Shown here piece after piece: positions 40,222 to 53,295 of a stretch of 64,000 nt of DNA. The stretch is from positions 1 through 64,000 of the forward strand of contig JAUCBJ010007164.1 of assembly GCA_032718475.1 (NCBI GenBank), in the 5' to 3' direction. This stretch comes from Nemertoderma westbladi. Lineage: Eukaryota; Xenacoelomorpha; Nemertodermatida; Nemertodermatidae. A program made the translations under genes and the position numbers. The notes beneath the pieces were generated by a model. That model worked only from the letters and a program-made list of their open reading frames with translations, made no database searches and was not told the origin of the DNA. The stretch's first letter is position 1; each line of letters starts with the position of its first letter.

Positions 40222-42950
40222 ATTTATAAACTATGTAAAATCATTTTGAGAAAGTCATACGCTATTTGGGACACAAACACCCTATATGGGACACAAACAC
40301 CCTATATGGGACATAAACAACCTATTTGGGACAAATTTAAATTAAAGCAATGATAGTGAATTCTATATTCTTTTGAGTATTCCATTACATTTCGAAACTA
40401 TTTGAAATCATTATAGGCACTTCACACCCTATACCGGACACAAATACCCTATATGGGACACAAACAACCTATTTGGGACAAATTTAAATTAAAGCTATGA
40501 TAGTGGATTCTATATTCTTTTGAGTATTCCACTACATTTCGAAACTATTTGAAATCTATTATAAGCACTTCACACCCTTTACGGGACACAAACACCCTAT
40601 ATGGGACACAAACAACCTATTTGGGACAAATTTAAATTAAAGCTATGATAGTGGATTCTATATTCTTTTGAGTATTCCACTACATTTCGAAACTATTTGA
40701 AATCTATTATAAGCACTTCACACCCTTTACGGGACACAAACACCCTATATGGGACAAAAACAACCTATTTGGGACAAATTGAAATTAAAGCTATGGTAGT
40801 GAATTCTATATTCTTTTGAGTATTCCATGAGATTTAGAAACTAATTAAAATCACTTTGAGAAAGTAACACGCTATTTGGGTCACAAACACCCTATATGGG
40901 ACACAAACAACCTATTTGGGACAAATTTAAATGAAAGCTATGATAGTGAATTCTCTTTTCTTTTAAGTATTCCATTACATTTCGAAACTATTTGGAATCA
41001 TTATAAGCACTTCACACCCTATACCGGACATAAACACCCTATATGGGACACAAACAACCTATTTGGGACAAATTTAAATTAAAGCTATGATAGTGGATTC
41101 TATTTTCTTTTGAGTATTTCCATTATATTTATAAACTATGTAAAATCATTTTGAGAAAGTCATACGCTATTTGGCACAAAAACACCCTATATGGGACAAA
41201 AACAACCTATTTGGGACAAATTTAAATTATAGCTATGATACTGAATTATATTTTCTTTTGAGTATTCCATTATATTTATAAATTATGTAAAATCATTTTG
41301 AGAAAGTCACACGCTATTTGAGACTCAAATACCCTATATGGGACACAAACACCCTATATGGGACATAAACAACCTATTTGGGACAAATTTAAATTAAAGC
41401 AATGATAGTGAATTCTATATTCTTTTGAGTATTCCATTACATTTCGAAACTATTTGAAATCATTATAAGCAATTCACACCCTTTACGGGACACAAACACC
41501 CTATATGGGACACAAACAACCTATTTGGGACAAATTTAAATTAAAGCAATGATAGTGAATTCTATATTCTTTTGAGTATTCCATTACATTTCGAAACTAT
41601 TTGAAATCATTATAGGCACTTCACACCCTATACCGGACACAAACACCCTATATGGGACACAAACAACCTATTTGGGACAAATTTAAATTAAAGCTATGAT
41701 AGTGGATTCTATATTCTTTTGAGTATTCCACTACATTACGAAACTATTTGAAATCTATTATAAGCACTTCACACCCTTTACGGGACACAAACACCCTATA
41801 TGGGACAAAAACAACCAATTTGGGTCAAATTGAAATTAAAGCTATGGTAGTGAATTCTATATTCTTTTGAGTATTCCATGAGATTTAGAAACTAATTAAA
41901 ATCACTTTGAGAAAGTAACACGCTATTTGGGACACAAACACCCTATATGGGACACAAACAACCTATTTGGGACAAATTTAAATGAAAGCTATGATAGTGA
42001 ATTCTCTTTTCTTTTAAGTATTCCATTACATTTCGAAACTATATGGAATCATTACAAGCACTTCACACCCTATACCGGACATAAACACCCTATATGGGAC
42101 ACAAACAACCTATTTGGGACAAATTTAAATTAAAGCTATGATAGTGGATTCTATTTTCTTTTGAGTATTTCCATTATATTTATAAACTATGTAAAATCAT
42201 TTTGAGAAAGTCATACGCTATTTGGCACAAAAACACCCTATATGGGACAAAAACAACCTATTTGGGACAAATTTAAATTATAGCTATGATACTGAATTAT
42301 ATTTTCTTTTGAGTATTCCATTATATTTATAAACTATGTAAAATCATTTGGAGAAAGTCACACGCTATTTGAGACTCAAATACCCTATATGGGACACAAA
42401 CACCCTATATGGGACATAAACAACCTATTTGGGACAAATTTAAATTAAAGCTATGATAGTGAATTCTATATTCTTTTGAGTATTCCATTACATTTAGAAA
42501 ATATTTGAAATCATTATACGCAATTCACACCCTATACGGGACACAAACACCCTATATGGGACAAAAGCAACCTATTTGGGACAAATTGAAATTAAAGCTA
42601 TGGTATTAAATTATATATTCTTTTGAGTATTCTATGAGATTTAGAAACTATTTAAAATCATTTGGAGAAAGTGACACGCTATTTGGGACACAAACACCCT
42701 ATATGGGACACAAACACCCTATATGGGACACAAGCAACCTACCGGTATTTGGACAAATTTAAATGAAAGCTATGATAGTGAATTCTATATTCTTTTGGGT
42801 ATTCCATTACATTTCGAAACTATTCGAAATCATTATAAGCACTTCACACCCTATACGGGACACAACACCCTATATGGGACACAAACAACCTATTTGAGTC
42901 AAATTTAAGACTTATTAAGGACTATTTGGGATGAAGTTGAGTCTGGGGGA
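40222..42950 (-). repeat. Satellite array, right arm, with about 1,051-bp higher-order unit
   Basis: The same units as the left arm in reverse complement ('tttgggacaaatttaaatta' spaced about 147 bp). A block at 40876-41082 recurs almost unchanged at 41927-42133, a spacing of 1,051 bp or about seven units. Short open frames here are artefacts of the array. Confidence 0.9.
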
Positions 42951-43610
42951 GGAGGTTGCGATATCACTAATTTGATTGTCATTTAATTATTATTATACGA
43001 ATGTATTTAGATTTATTATATGTGAATAAATTGCACCACATGAATAAATTGCACAATGAATGAATTTGCACAACATGAATAAATTGCACAATATGAATAA
43101 ATTGCACAACATGAAATGAAATAACGTGACTATGGTGACACTATAGCCTATAATGCATCACAGTCTTACAGGCCATTTGCAAGGCACCCACAGTATATCT
43201 TTAACCATAACTAGGGAACATGTATTCCAAATGCCCTTATTTAGAATGGGAATTTCCACTGTACATATACCTCAACCAGCTCTTGTCCCAAATACGTTGC
43301 TCTGTCCAGTATAGGTTGTTATAATGAGCCCCGGATTCGTAGCTGACACTTGGATTATATATCAGTGGAATTTTCCATTAACCTTTACATTATATAGCCA
43401 ATAAGGGAGATGCCTAACTTTAGGAATGTTGGTATTGGTTCGATGACGAGGAGTTGGCTCATATGATGATTTCATTGGATGCCCCTATATTGGACAGGTT
43501 GGAAATCATTACACAACGTATTTGGGACAGGTAGGAATAATAGAAAGCCCCATAGAAGTGAAGGGAAACACCCTATTCTGGACAATGATGTAGACACTAC
43601 TACTATTGCG

Positions 43611-44480
43611 TGCGTATCTGTCAGGCCATGGAAAATAGCGAACGCGATGAATCCGTTCTCGCTTCCGGCAAACCTCCTGTCTCTATAAGGTTTCAAACTA
43701 TAAACAGTCCAGGAGCAACTCAGTGGGTCGACCCCCAAACTCGGAGTCAAAGTCGAATAAAACTTTCTCCCCCAATTCCACTTTGGATAAATGCCGCAAT
43801 TGCGGTGGTAAACCGCACTCTAATAAAGATAATTGTCCAGCCCGGTCTGCCACATGTCTCAACTGTGGGCGATTGGGCCACTATAAAAAGTTGTGCCGGT
43901 CCTCCTCTTCTAAACCTAGCGGACGAAACGGATGCGTTTCAACCATTATTGCCGCAACCTCGTCTTCCAGTGACAATGGGGACGACGCGATTTGTAAACT
44001 GTCGTACATTTCAATCACCATCGAGGACACAAACTTGGACGAGTCCCTCGGTAAGGTACATCGTGCGCTTCCTGACAGCGGCGCCTCTGCTACTCTTCTT
44101 AGCGGGAAACTATTCGCACAACTCGGGGGTAAACGGTGCAATCTTCGTACAACCGCGTGTTTAAATCTCCTGGCTGCCGATGGTTTACCTCTGGAAACTA
44201 TTGGGAGGTTCGATGCTGCTGTATCATACAATGGTGTCCGTGCAACTACACAGATTGTAGTTGCACCCGAGGTAGACGGTATGATACTGTCACGCACCGT
44301 CATCACCGACTTGGGGATTCTTCCCCGTAACTTCCCCGCGCAAATCGTCCCGATCCCAACCGCAATGCATTCGTGTGGGACGCTTAGTTCCTGTATTTCT
44401 CGTAAACCTAGCGAGTCTTCATCTCCAAACACGCCTGCAATGCAGCTACTGCGCGAGTTCATGGACGTGTTCGACGACGA
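43611..44480 (+). pseudogene. Element C gag 3' part and protease
   Basis: Gag resumes directly after the palindromic insertion (RICQAMENSERDES). A frameshift near 43740 moves to the frame carrying the nucleocapsid knuckle CLNCGRLGHYKKLC (CX2CX4HX4C) and the aspartic protease motif PDSGASATLL. The protease flap region follows. It is not translatable as one product. Confidence 0.88.
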
Positions 44481-45430
44481 TTCCGCCCCATTACGCCACA
44501 TGGACGGCCCACCTATGCATATCCTTTTGAAAGGCAATGCCACTCCATATCACGTAAATGGCGCGCGCCCGATTACATTGGCTCTGCACAATGAAGTGAA
44601 GCAACTCCTCGATAAACTTACATCGCACCGAGTCATCGAACAAATCGATACTCCGACTGACTGGGCTCACCCTATGACAGTCACCCGTAAGCCCAGCGGT
44701 CAGTTGCGCCTCTGTGTTGATTTGCGTCGCCTGAATGACCAGGTTCGCCACCCGTACTACCCATCCCGTCACCACGTACGGTTGTGGCGGGAATAGACAA
44801 CACGGCCAGGATATTCACTGTCCTGGATGCCGCATCTGGTTATTGGCAGATTCCCTTGGACCCCGCCTCTCAGGAACTCACAACGTTTATGACGCCATGG
44901 GGCCGTTTTAAATTCCTAAGGAGCATCATGGGACTCGTATCCTCTGGAGATGAGTTTAACCGCCGGGGCGACGACGCACTTCGGGGACTCCGGGGTGTTA
45001 CTAAACTCGTAGATGACATTATCATTTACAGCGATACTCTAGAAAACCATCTTCTAGCCATCCGTGATGTATTACAACGATGCCGGGACCATGGCATTAC
45101 TTTGAACCCGCGAAAAATTCAACTCGCTCAGCCCTCAGTTAAGTTTGCGGGCTATATAGTATGGGGAGGGCATTCATTCCGATCCTAACAAATTAAAAGT
45201 GATCTCAGCCTTCCCATGTCCACATAATATCACGGATTTAAGGAGTTTCATCGGATTGGCAGAGCAATTAGCTCCATTTACGGACTCATTAGCGTCCATA
45301 ATGGCGCCACTGCGACCCCTATTGAGCCCAAAGGCTCAATACATCTGGACTCCAGATCAGCAGCGGGCATTTGAAGCAACTAAATTGGCCCTTACTACTA
45401 CACCAATCCTAGCTCATTTCGACACCGTAC
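44480..45430 (+). pseudogene. Element C reverse transcriptase
   Basis: Ty3 RT blocks in order: PYHVNGARPI, WAHPMTVTRKPSGQLRLCVDLRRLND, FTVLDAASGYWQIPLD, TPWGRFKFLRSIMGL and the catalytic VDDIIIYS (a variant of YVDD). Frameshifts lie near 44775 and 45175. After IWTPDQQRAFEATK the sequence jumps from LAHFDTVLPTS to PDALSRAPVDN, so the RNase H domain is deleted. Confidence 0.9.
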
Positions 45431-45515
45431 TGCCAACCAGCCCAGATGCGCTTTCACGCGCGCCTGTCGACAACCCGTCGGATGACGACATCGTGGATGA
45501 CGGCAAGATGGCGCA

Positions 45516-46725
45516 TGTAAAAGCTTTTGCTGAATTGTCCAGTTATTTTTCCTTATTTTTCCCGTAAAATACTCTGTAGTTGGTTTACCAGGCATAAAAA
45601 GGCCGTGTCCTTGCTGTACTGGTGTTTTAGCGGACATAAAAGCTATTTCTTCTGTATTTGTACTTTAGAGGACATAATCCGTAATTCCGTGACGTAAAAG
45701 CTCGATACTCTTGAAAACAGTGTCGCTACCATGACGACGGCTAGCAGCTGATATTGCCACGTCGACGTTTCTTTGTTTCTTTGTTCTCTCGTTGTTCAGG
45801 TTGACCAATCAGAGCGTTTGTTGTCTCTGTGTTGGAGGTATACAGAAACTCAGTAGTTCAGTGTTATGTTTTGCCCAGAGCCTAAGAACCGGCTTTTGGC
45901 ACCTCCGTGTTTTCAGTTTTTAGTCCTACACTAGTAGGCTTAATTATAAGGACATATATCCGTTATCACTGATGTCTGATGACTGATGTCTGCATACTGC
46001 ATACTGCAGTACTGCATACACTGCATACTGTGTAACACTGTGCATACTTTATATTGTTATACTGCTATTTACTGTCAGTTCTTCATAATATGGTTGATGA
46101 ATTATTATATTTGGAATAACGACAAATAACCCCGAAAACCCAATATTCTTGATATACCGAAGGTAAGAGAGAAAGGTTACAGATAAATGATTGCGACCTA
46201 TGTTGAGTGGTTTGAAGTGAATCTAATGTTATTTGATAGACCCTACATGATTCGGTCCGTGTTCCTTTTATATGTGACTAAAATCAGTGAAGATCGGCAG
46301 ATCAGTGTGCAGTATTGTGCAGCATTGTGTATGAGTGAGACTGATAACGAAGCATTTCCTAAAGAATGCGCCATATATGTGAATTGTAACTAAGCCATAT
46401 CGTTGTGAGTAGTTTAAGTCATAACTCTTTTTATATAGATAGAGCGCCACGTCCTAAAGGAACTGTTAATATTTCCCGAAGGTGAATAATATTGTCAGAG
46501 ATTATATAATACTGTCAGTCGAATAATACATTAGGCTTACATAGCAATAAAATTAAGCCGTCGAACCCAATCTCCCGGGTATATCCAGCGGGTGAATGAT
46601 CGCGCACAGATTGGTTTCGACTAGTGTAGTGAATTAAATACTTGTCATAGACTAAAGGTGATTTATTATCTAGAAGACATCCTAATTTGGCGGGTTAAAC
46701 TGCCAAAGGTCTGAAAGCGCGAACA
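45516..46725 (+). repeat. 5' LTR of element B
   Basis: Begins 'tgtaaaagcttttgc' like the A LTR and ends '...gcgaaca'. A polyadenylation signal AATAAA lies near 46548. It lacks the 29 bases present in the 3' copy. The left two thirds are strongly diverged from A, the last third much less. Confidence 0.93.
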
Positions 46726-46741
46726 ATAACGGATATAGCTT

Positions 46742-46764
46742 CTTTATTGCAGTAAGCAATAAAG
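46742..46764 (+). promoter_or_regulatory. Post-LTR hairpin of element B
   Basis: CTTTATTGC-AGTAA-GCAATAAAG, identical to the element A hairpin at 12640-12662 and at almost the same distance from the LTR (16 against 14 bases). Confidence 0.6.
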
Positions 46765-47024
46765 TTGAAAGTACCGGTCAACCGGTAAACCTGAACGGTA
46801 CATCTGTAGGTCGGTAGGCCTAACTGTCCTAACCGGTACTTCCCGTATAAGTACACTAGTATTATTCGATTTGATTGTTGTATACCGGTAGGCTGTTTAA
46901 GAGATTAGGGACTGTACACCCCTTGTTTCTTTTGGAGCTTACTTATTTCTGTCAAGTTTTATTTGTTTGTAGGCCAGTATTGAACAGAAGGCGTGTAAGC
47001 CTGATCAGATTGTACAGACAATTT

Positions 47025-47600
47025 GTAGGCTGAGCTGTTGTCTGATTGCTGTTAAGTCCGAATGAATTGCAGTGTGTGTAGATCACCTGTCCGATTAAGT
47101 ACGGTTAGGAAGTAGGGGCAGCGAACGCTGTAAGGTAAACCCCCAACTAAAGAATAAGTCGCACTACTGGGTTAGAGCGCATACTCCCTAATCATTTCGG
47201 AGTCTGCATGTCCTGTAGTTTATTTAGGCTTGAGAGTAGTCTGCCATCGTTTAGTCTGTACTTTGTTTGTGTAAGTCTGTACGGGTAGCGTATAATTTTA
47301 TTTAGATAATTTGTAGGCTGGATAGTTGTCCGGCTGTTATTAGGTCTGAACGGATTGCAGTGTGTGTAGATCATTTGTCTGATTAAGTACGGTTAGGAAG
47401 TAGGGGCAGCGAACGCTGTAAGGTAAACCCCCAACTAAAGAATAAGTCGCACTACTGGGTTAGAGCGCATACTCCCTAATCATTTCGGAGTCTGCATATA
47501 CCGTAGTTTGTTTAGGCTTGATAGTAGTCTGTCAGTGTTCGGTCTGTATTTTGTTTGAGTAGTTTGTACGCGTAGCGTAATATTTATTATTCAGAGTTTA
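47025..47600 (+). repeat. 288-bp tandem duplication in the B leader
   Basis: Units begin 'gtaggctg' at 47025 and 47313. A core of over 100 bases ('gattaagtacggttaggaag' onward) is identical in both units, yet differs from both A units at about twenty positions. Confidence 0.9.
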
Positions 47601-47960
47601 TGCGATTATCCGCAACATTCATTCCCCAAGTTTGTTCCTACAGTAATTGTGTTTGTTATACATACCGTTATAGTTAAATTAACCCCGGTACTACACGGGC
47701 TGCTTGGCATAGGTAAAGACTGGTGATTTTGTGCATCGGTCACTCCAGCAGATGCCGTGGTTCTTTTAGCTGTTCAAGTATATTTAACTACTGATTATAT
47801 GTTATACAAGTACTCGTACCTAATTTAGGGTTTAGTGTACAGTGCTTTCCGAGAGTAATTAGTGTAGGCATTATATTTGTGTTGTAAAGTGGTTAATAGG
47901 CACATTCGATTAGCTCTATTAACTTCTAGGTAGGAACACTCCGTGATACATAACGTAGAA

Positions 47961-47982
47961 CCTATAGCGATACGGCTATAGG
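47961..47982 (+). promoter_or_regulatory. Leader hairpin of element B
   Basis: CCTATAGC-gatacg-GCTATAGG, identical to 13950-13971 of element A. Confidence 0.55.
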
Positions 47983-49024
47983 TCGTCAGGCGGTGGTATT
48001 TTCCTATCTGGACAACGCAGTGTATTTACTACTACTTATTATTTCAAATACCGCATTACCCTGTCCGTTGTAATAACCAGAATTCTAACCCTTTGTTAGG
48101 CTGGTTTGTAGACTTCTTGTAAAATTACCCTAAAAATTCGTATTTTGTGTTTTGTAAATTTTTATGTTTATTTAGAGATTGTAATCTCACCCGAATTGTA
48201 CGTAATTTGTAGTATTAAGTAACTTAGGTAAATTAGCATTATTTGTTTTAGTGTCCTATAAGTAACACTTCACTGAAAGCGCACCGCTTTGTGTAGTGAT
48301 TACTCCCCAGAAATAATAACATTTATTTCAAACATTGACAAACCCATTAAAACGGGTATATATATATTATAAATCAAATCTAACGATTTATAAATAGTAG
48401 GCCTACCATAAAACCATTAGGTCTCAATATCAGTCGGATTACTGCTCAAATAACGGTAATAAAGTAAGTAAGGTAACCAAGTAACCCTTGAAATTCAGAA
48501 ATTCAGTTATTTAAAATAATTGATATACCGGTATTTACAATAGGCTTATTATATTTATTTCTATAAATTTTAGGTTGAAATCATACCGGTATTCTGTAAT
48601 TAATTCTAGTTTGTAATTATACTTATATATATACACTATAAGTGTAAACTGCATACCGGTATTTACGATAGGCCTATTATCTTTATTTCTATAAATTTAG
48701 GCTGAAATTATACCGGTACTTGTAATTAATTCTAGTCCAGAATTATATATACTACAAACTGTAAGCTGTATACCGGTATTCCGATAGGCCTATTATATAT
48801 TTATATATATTTGTGCTAAAATTATACCGGTATTCTGTGATAAACCTAGTCTGTAATAATAGTTATATATACTATAAGCATACCGGTATTCTAATATATT
48901 ATATATATCACGCTACACTGAGTAGCAGTATCGGTAATTAATTACTAGGCTAGCAGTTAATACTGAATTACTAGACTTGCTTAGACTGTAATATAGCAGT
49001 AGGCATTCAACTGTACAAACAAAA

Positions 49025-52000
49025 ATGTCTGACACAAAACGGGCACTGTCAGATAGTCTTTTGGAAGGTGTTAGAATCAGCCTTAGACTTGGACAGGGTC
49101 TTGAAAGGAAGATGGCAGAGGCAATGGCAACAGCAGAAGCGAAAAGAAAGGTGGCAGAGGCAATGGCAACAGTAGAAGCGGAAAGAAAGATAGAGACACC
49201 TGTACTCCCAGAACCTGCCTATAAATTCCCTTTGTACAGTACTAAATTACCTGTGCCCAGTAGGACTGTTCCCGAGTCCGAACCCATCCTGGACGCCGAG
49301 CGAGATATTAAGAATTTATCGCCCGTCGTCTCTCGCTCGCCCGCTACAACGTTGGCGACTCCCGCTTCGGCGGTTGAGTGGGTAGCTGAGGGACGACGGG
49401 AGATGGGTCTCCTGCTCGAGCAGCTGAGGGAACACTGTTTGTGCTCCTCTCAGCAGGTCCGGGAAATGGAAGAGACTGTTCAGCAGCTCAAGGGAACAGT
49501 AAGGGAAAGTAGGTTAGAGTTGCAAAAGGTGCAGCAAAGTATCGCGTTAGAATGCGATAAATTAGTGAACATACAAAGGGGTATAACACCACCCCCTGTA
49601 ACAATGTGTCAACCCGTTAGGTCTGAAGTATTTCATGCGCAAGGTGTGGAGCCTACACGCATCTATACTGCTAGTGAAGTAGAAACTCCTATAGTAAACC
49701 CTATTCAGGGTAATTATAGACCTGTTGATAATGATATTCCATATAGAACTGATCATAATCCGAGAAATTTATATACCGATAACTCGATATTAAATAGCAC
49801 GATGGCCCAAGAAAGTTTTACGCGTCAAATGGCTAGAACCGAAGCCCGGCAAGCGGTAAAGGTGGGAGAGATCGTTAAGTTCAATGGAGATGAGATGAAA
49901 TGGTTACCTTTTAATGAATATTACAAAGATAACATACAGAACTCTGTACTATCTAATGGAGAAAAACTTAGATACCTCATCGAGTGCTTGGAAGGATCTC
50001 CCAAGTTAATGGCGTTAAGGTTTATTGGACATCCAGACGGATTAGGACAAGTTTGGGATACACTAAACATCAGGTATGGTAATAGGAATAACATAGCTGG
50101 GTATTTGTATGCAAAGTTGGTAGCGCCCCGAAAGTTTATTAGCAGCGGGATTATAGAGTTTTCCGATGAAATTCAGGAGATCTGCAGACAATTAGATTGG
50201 CTAGGTAAGTCTCATGAGTATCAGAGTGCTATGGTTATTAGAGCAGTGGCTTCTGCTTTACCGAAGGGTGGAGTAGGTACACGCTGGGATAAGAAAGTGT
50301 TATATATGATGGAACAACAACGACGAGACCCTACCATGGCTGATCTCATGTCATTCTTAGATGGAGAAGTGAAATTACAGCTCCTAAGGCAGTCCAGAGA
50401 GAAGACATTGGAAAACAAGGTAAGTGAGAAACCCGTTTCTAGGAGAAGGGTAACACCAGTATGTTATACCGACGACGGTGAAAGCCAAACTTCTCAAGGA
50501 GAGGACAGCGGGAAAGACACTGACAGATCTTATTATGTCAATAAAATGCCTAAAGATCAGGTAAGTAAATCCGAGTCTCGACCCAATGACAGAAGGGAAC
50601 CGGTACAAAAAACCCTTCCTACGTCTCCTAAAAGAATTCAGGTGAGAAAGCCCGAGGAAAGAACAAGTGTGCACCACATAGCACAGGTTAAAGTAAGTAA
50701 CATCAAGCCGAAATGTGTGCTGTGAGACGGGCCCCACCGTTTAAATGCGTGTGATAAATTCCTGAGGAAATCACTAAAGGATAGACGTGAAGTCATGTGG
50801 GATAAGCGGTTGTGTTATAATTGCCTCAGACGAGGACACCAACGGCGAACCTGTAACTCCGACGCAAGGTGTGCACAGTGCGGCGCAAAACATCATGTCT
50901 TGTTGCACACGGAATTTGAACGAAACAGCCCGAGTCAGGTAAGTGAGTCCGAACTACATGTCCAATTCAGTGATGTGAACGACACTGATCAATCTGAGAT
51001 GGAAGGATTCTATACGGACGAGTTCTCCGACCAAAACGAATCCTGTTACCTAATAAACACCACCGCAGTGTATCGAGCACTCGTGTATGAAAAAGACACA
51101 GACAGCGACCTCACCCTAACTACTTCAGATCAACAACCATCTTGGAAAGCGCCAACTTCCAATATAGGAATCCGAGAATTTCCTGTAGTCCAGTTACGGG
51201 TCCACGGACCTCAGAAGAGCTATATAGTGAACGCCCTCCTGGACTCCGGTAGCACAGGAACATTCATCGATAAAGAACTAGCCGAAGTCATCTTTGCTGG
51301 ACAACCCAAGTTCCGAACCAAGCTAAACATGTCAGGAATCATGCAAGTTTGGAAATCTACAGTAACAGCTGATTATTATGTAGGCGCGTTGTCCACCCCC
51401 CAGGACGAACTAGGAGAACATAGCATAAGGTCAGTGAAAATGGTGGCTATAAAGAACTTCGCTACTACTCAAGCAGACCTTTATAATTGGGACGAGGATG
51501 AGAGCATCCAACATCTTAACATACCTCGATTCCAGACTGATTATCCTGGAGTGCAAATACTCATCGGCCAAAACGCGCATGAGGCGCTGGAGACATTAGA
51601 GAAACGACCTGCTCAACCGCAGCCACTACAGACCTATGCGGTAAGAACTAGAGTAGGTTGGTACCTTACTGGACCTTCCCGTAGAACGCTCAGGGAAAGA
51701 CTGCTTCAAGATCGCGTCTGCCAGGTGAGTGAATGGGAAGATGATACTAGTGAGGGAGACGACCCAACTGAGGGAACACCACACTCCTCAGATAATGACA
51801 ATCTTAGCTCCAATGTAGATCAATGGAGATATTGCCCCAAGAAGTTTAATCCAACGGACATCGCTTCCAGAGGAGCAACTCCTCAAGAACTGACAGATAC
51901 TATAGACCGGTTAGGTGAACCCGACTTCCTGAGTAAGGAGAATGAATGGCCTCCCCATCTTACTCCGACTGAGATTAGACCAGCCAAGGGAGCGGAGAAA

Positions 52001-52453
52001 GTCGAACCTGAAACCCGGACGGGTGGATCGGAGTTATTTGAACCCGGGATAGATCTGTCGGTATTACATGTTGCCAGGGACGACGCCGTGGATCTGGGCC
52101 TCCCCACCGCGAGTGGATTCTTCATGAAGATCAGAGAGAGCGATTGGAGCTCTGGAACATCAGACGTCTCGCAGGGACTCTCACCTCTCCTGCAGAGAGC
52201 GACGGACCACTATAGCTCCTGGAATCGGCTTTGTGACGCCGTCATATACTTTGAGCGATGTTTCTATCGTCACTATTCCAGGACGAAGAGGAAACCTGGA
52301 ATTGTATTCAGGATGCAACGACTCAATCACCCAGTCGGTCGTTTGTGTTTACCGGAAGGGAATGGAGGACTCTCCGGAAACTGTGGAAGGCAAGATTCTC
52401 ATCCCACGACCACCTCCCTAATCCTTCAAACATCTAGGGACTCCATAACGTAA
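49025..52453 (+). pseudogene. Element B Gag-protease with pol deletions and one in-frame TGA
   Basis: A single frame is open from MSDTKRALSDSL at 49025 to 52453 except for one TGA at 50723-50725, which replaces the first zinc-knuckle cysteine codon (TGC in A). The N-terminal domain of A is mostly deleted; a short Ala/Glu coiled coil (AEAMATAEAKRK) remains. The gag core, knuckle CYNCLRRGHQRRTC and protease DSGSTGTF are kept. Two large deletions then remove RT with half of RNase H (junction near 51808) and almost all integrase (junction near 52290). Both keep the frame. The product, if read through, would be a Gag-protease with short pol remnants. Confidence 0.88.
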
Positions 52454-52787
52454 CAACATATGGAGTGGGCGTGTGACTCTATTATTTTATATTATTTTAT
52501 TATTTTTATATTTACGTATGTATTACTATGTAATTTTATTATAATCGTTTTCTTTAATTTTATTCAGTAGAATGTTATTTTAGAGATTATTTAGTAGATT
52601 AGTGCAATATATTCGTGTTTATTGCGTACGTAATTACGTATATATTATATTTAGTGCGACGGCAAGAAATAATTCTTTTCCTTCTTCCTTACTGTCCGTA
52701 TTACATTACAAATACGTAACTACAGTAAGATGAAATGTCCGTACTTATTAAAGTACAATAAAGCCACTACTATATTTAAGTATTATT

Positions 52788-52909
52788 GGTAGGCAGAGTA
52801 TTAGGAATGCAAAGTTCAGATCCTCGTGTCTCGGCTAAACCAAGCTCTGGGTAGACCTTGGAAACGACTTGCCTCTTCACACTGACATTGCTTCGTGCGA
52901 TATTGCTCT
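52788..52909 (+). ncRNA. 122-nt block, element B copy
   Basis: Identical over all 122 bases to 23153-23274 of element A, including the AGGCA/TGCCT and CCAAG/CTTGG pairings. It is the longest exact match I found between the two elements. Confidence 0.65.
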
Positions 52910-53012
52910 CATACCGTATATTAAATAATACATATAGTAGCGTGATGTCCCTTTAACAGTAGCGTATCACGCAAAATAAATCTGTTAAACCCTTTGACCA
53001 TCTGTCATTCTA

Positions 53013-53115
53013 GTCGATTAAGATATCGCGGCACCCACCGATATACTTGAAAGACAAATTCTAGAATCAGTGGTTAACGTCCCCAGACAAGTTCTGGAAT
53101 AAATTGGTGCCCATC
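53013..53115 (+). ncRNA. Pseudoknot-like motif copy 1, element B
   Basis: ATATCG/CGATAT (53023-53028/53039-53044), loop GGCACC (53030-53035) with GGTGCC (53106-53111), and CCAGA/TCTGG (53083-53097). About 95 consecutive bases are the same as in A. Confidence 0.65.
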
Positions 53116-53185
53116 TCAAATATTAATTATTTAATATTTGCAAATCTAATAAATCAAATCTGTAAAATTCAGATCCTTCAACAAT

Positions 53186-53295
53186 TCTAGTCAATTAAGA
53201 TATCGTAGCATTTACCGATATTCTTAAAAAAGACAATTGTCATAGAATTAAGGATCTTGTGTCCCTAGACATGTTCTAGAATCAAAATATGTCCA
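53186..53295 (+). ncRNA. Pseudoknot-like motif copy 2, element B
   Basis: First hairpin ATATCG/CGATAT (53200-53205/53216-53221). Loop GCAT (53208-53211) can pair with ATGT (53289-53292), where A has GCAC/GTGC. Third stem CTAGA/TCTAG (53265-53279), where the other copies have CCAGA/TCTGG. Both are paired changes. Confidence 0.6.

Larger units (their letters stand above)
33774..43604. mobile_element. 9.8-kb palindromic (foldback) element made of satellite arrays
   Basis: The ends are inverted repeats: TAGTRTCTACATCATTGTCC (R = A on the left, G on the right) followed by several hundred bases of near-identical inverted sequence. The target ATTGCG is duplicated at 33768-33773 and 43605-43610. Removing the insert plus one copy restores the gag frame across the site. 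The arms run to a centre at about 40190-40222. The left arm without a nested 2.7-kb insertion is about 3.7 kb, the right about 3.4 kb. Each arm is unique sequence (about 700 bp) followed by tandem ~147-bp units, in opposite orientation. No transposase is seen, so it is non-autonomous. A 6-bp duplication does not identify the family. Confidence 0.85.

Noticed and set aside
40876-42908. Several 60-70-codon frames beginning MGHKHPIWDTNN
   Set aside because: They are repeated exactly with the satellite period and lie in a tandem array.
44784-45188. Separate small gene between C gag and integrase
   Set aside because: It is the central part of the element C reverse transcriptase in another frame after a frameshift.
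46187-46393. 68-codon frame in the B LTRs (also 56122-56328)
   Set aside because: LTR duplicates; not open in the A LTRs and no recognisable motif.
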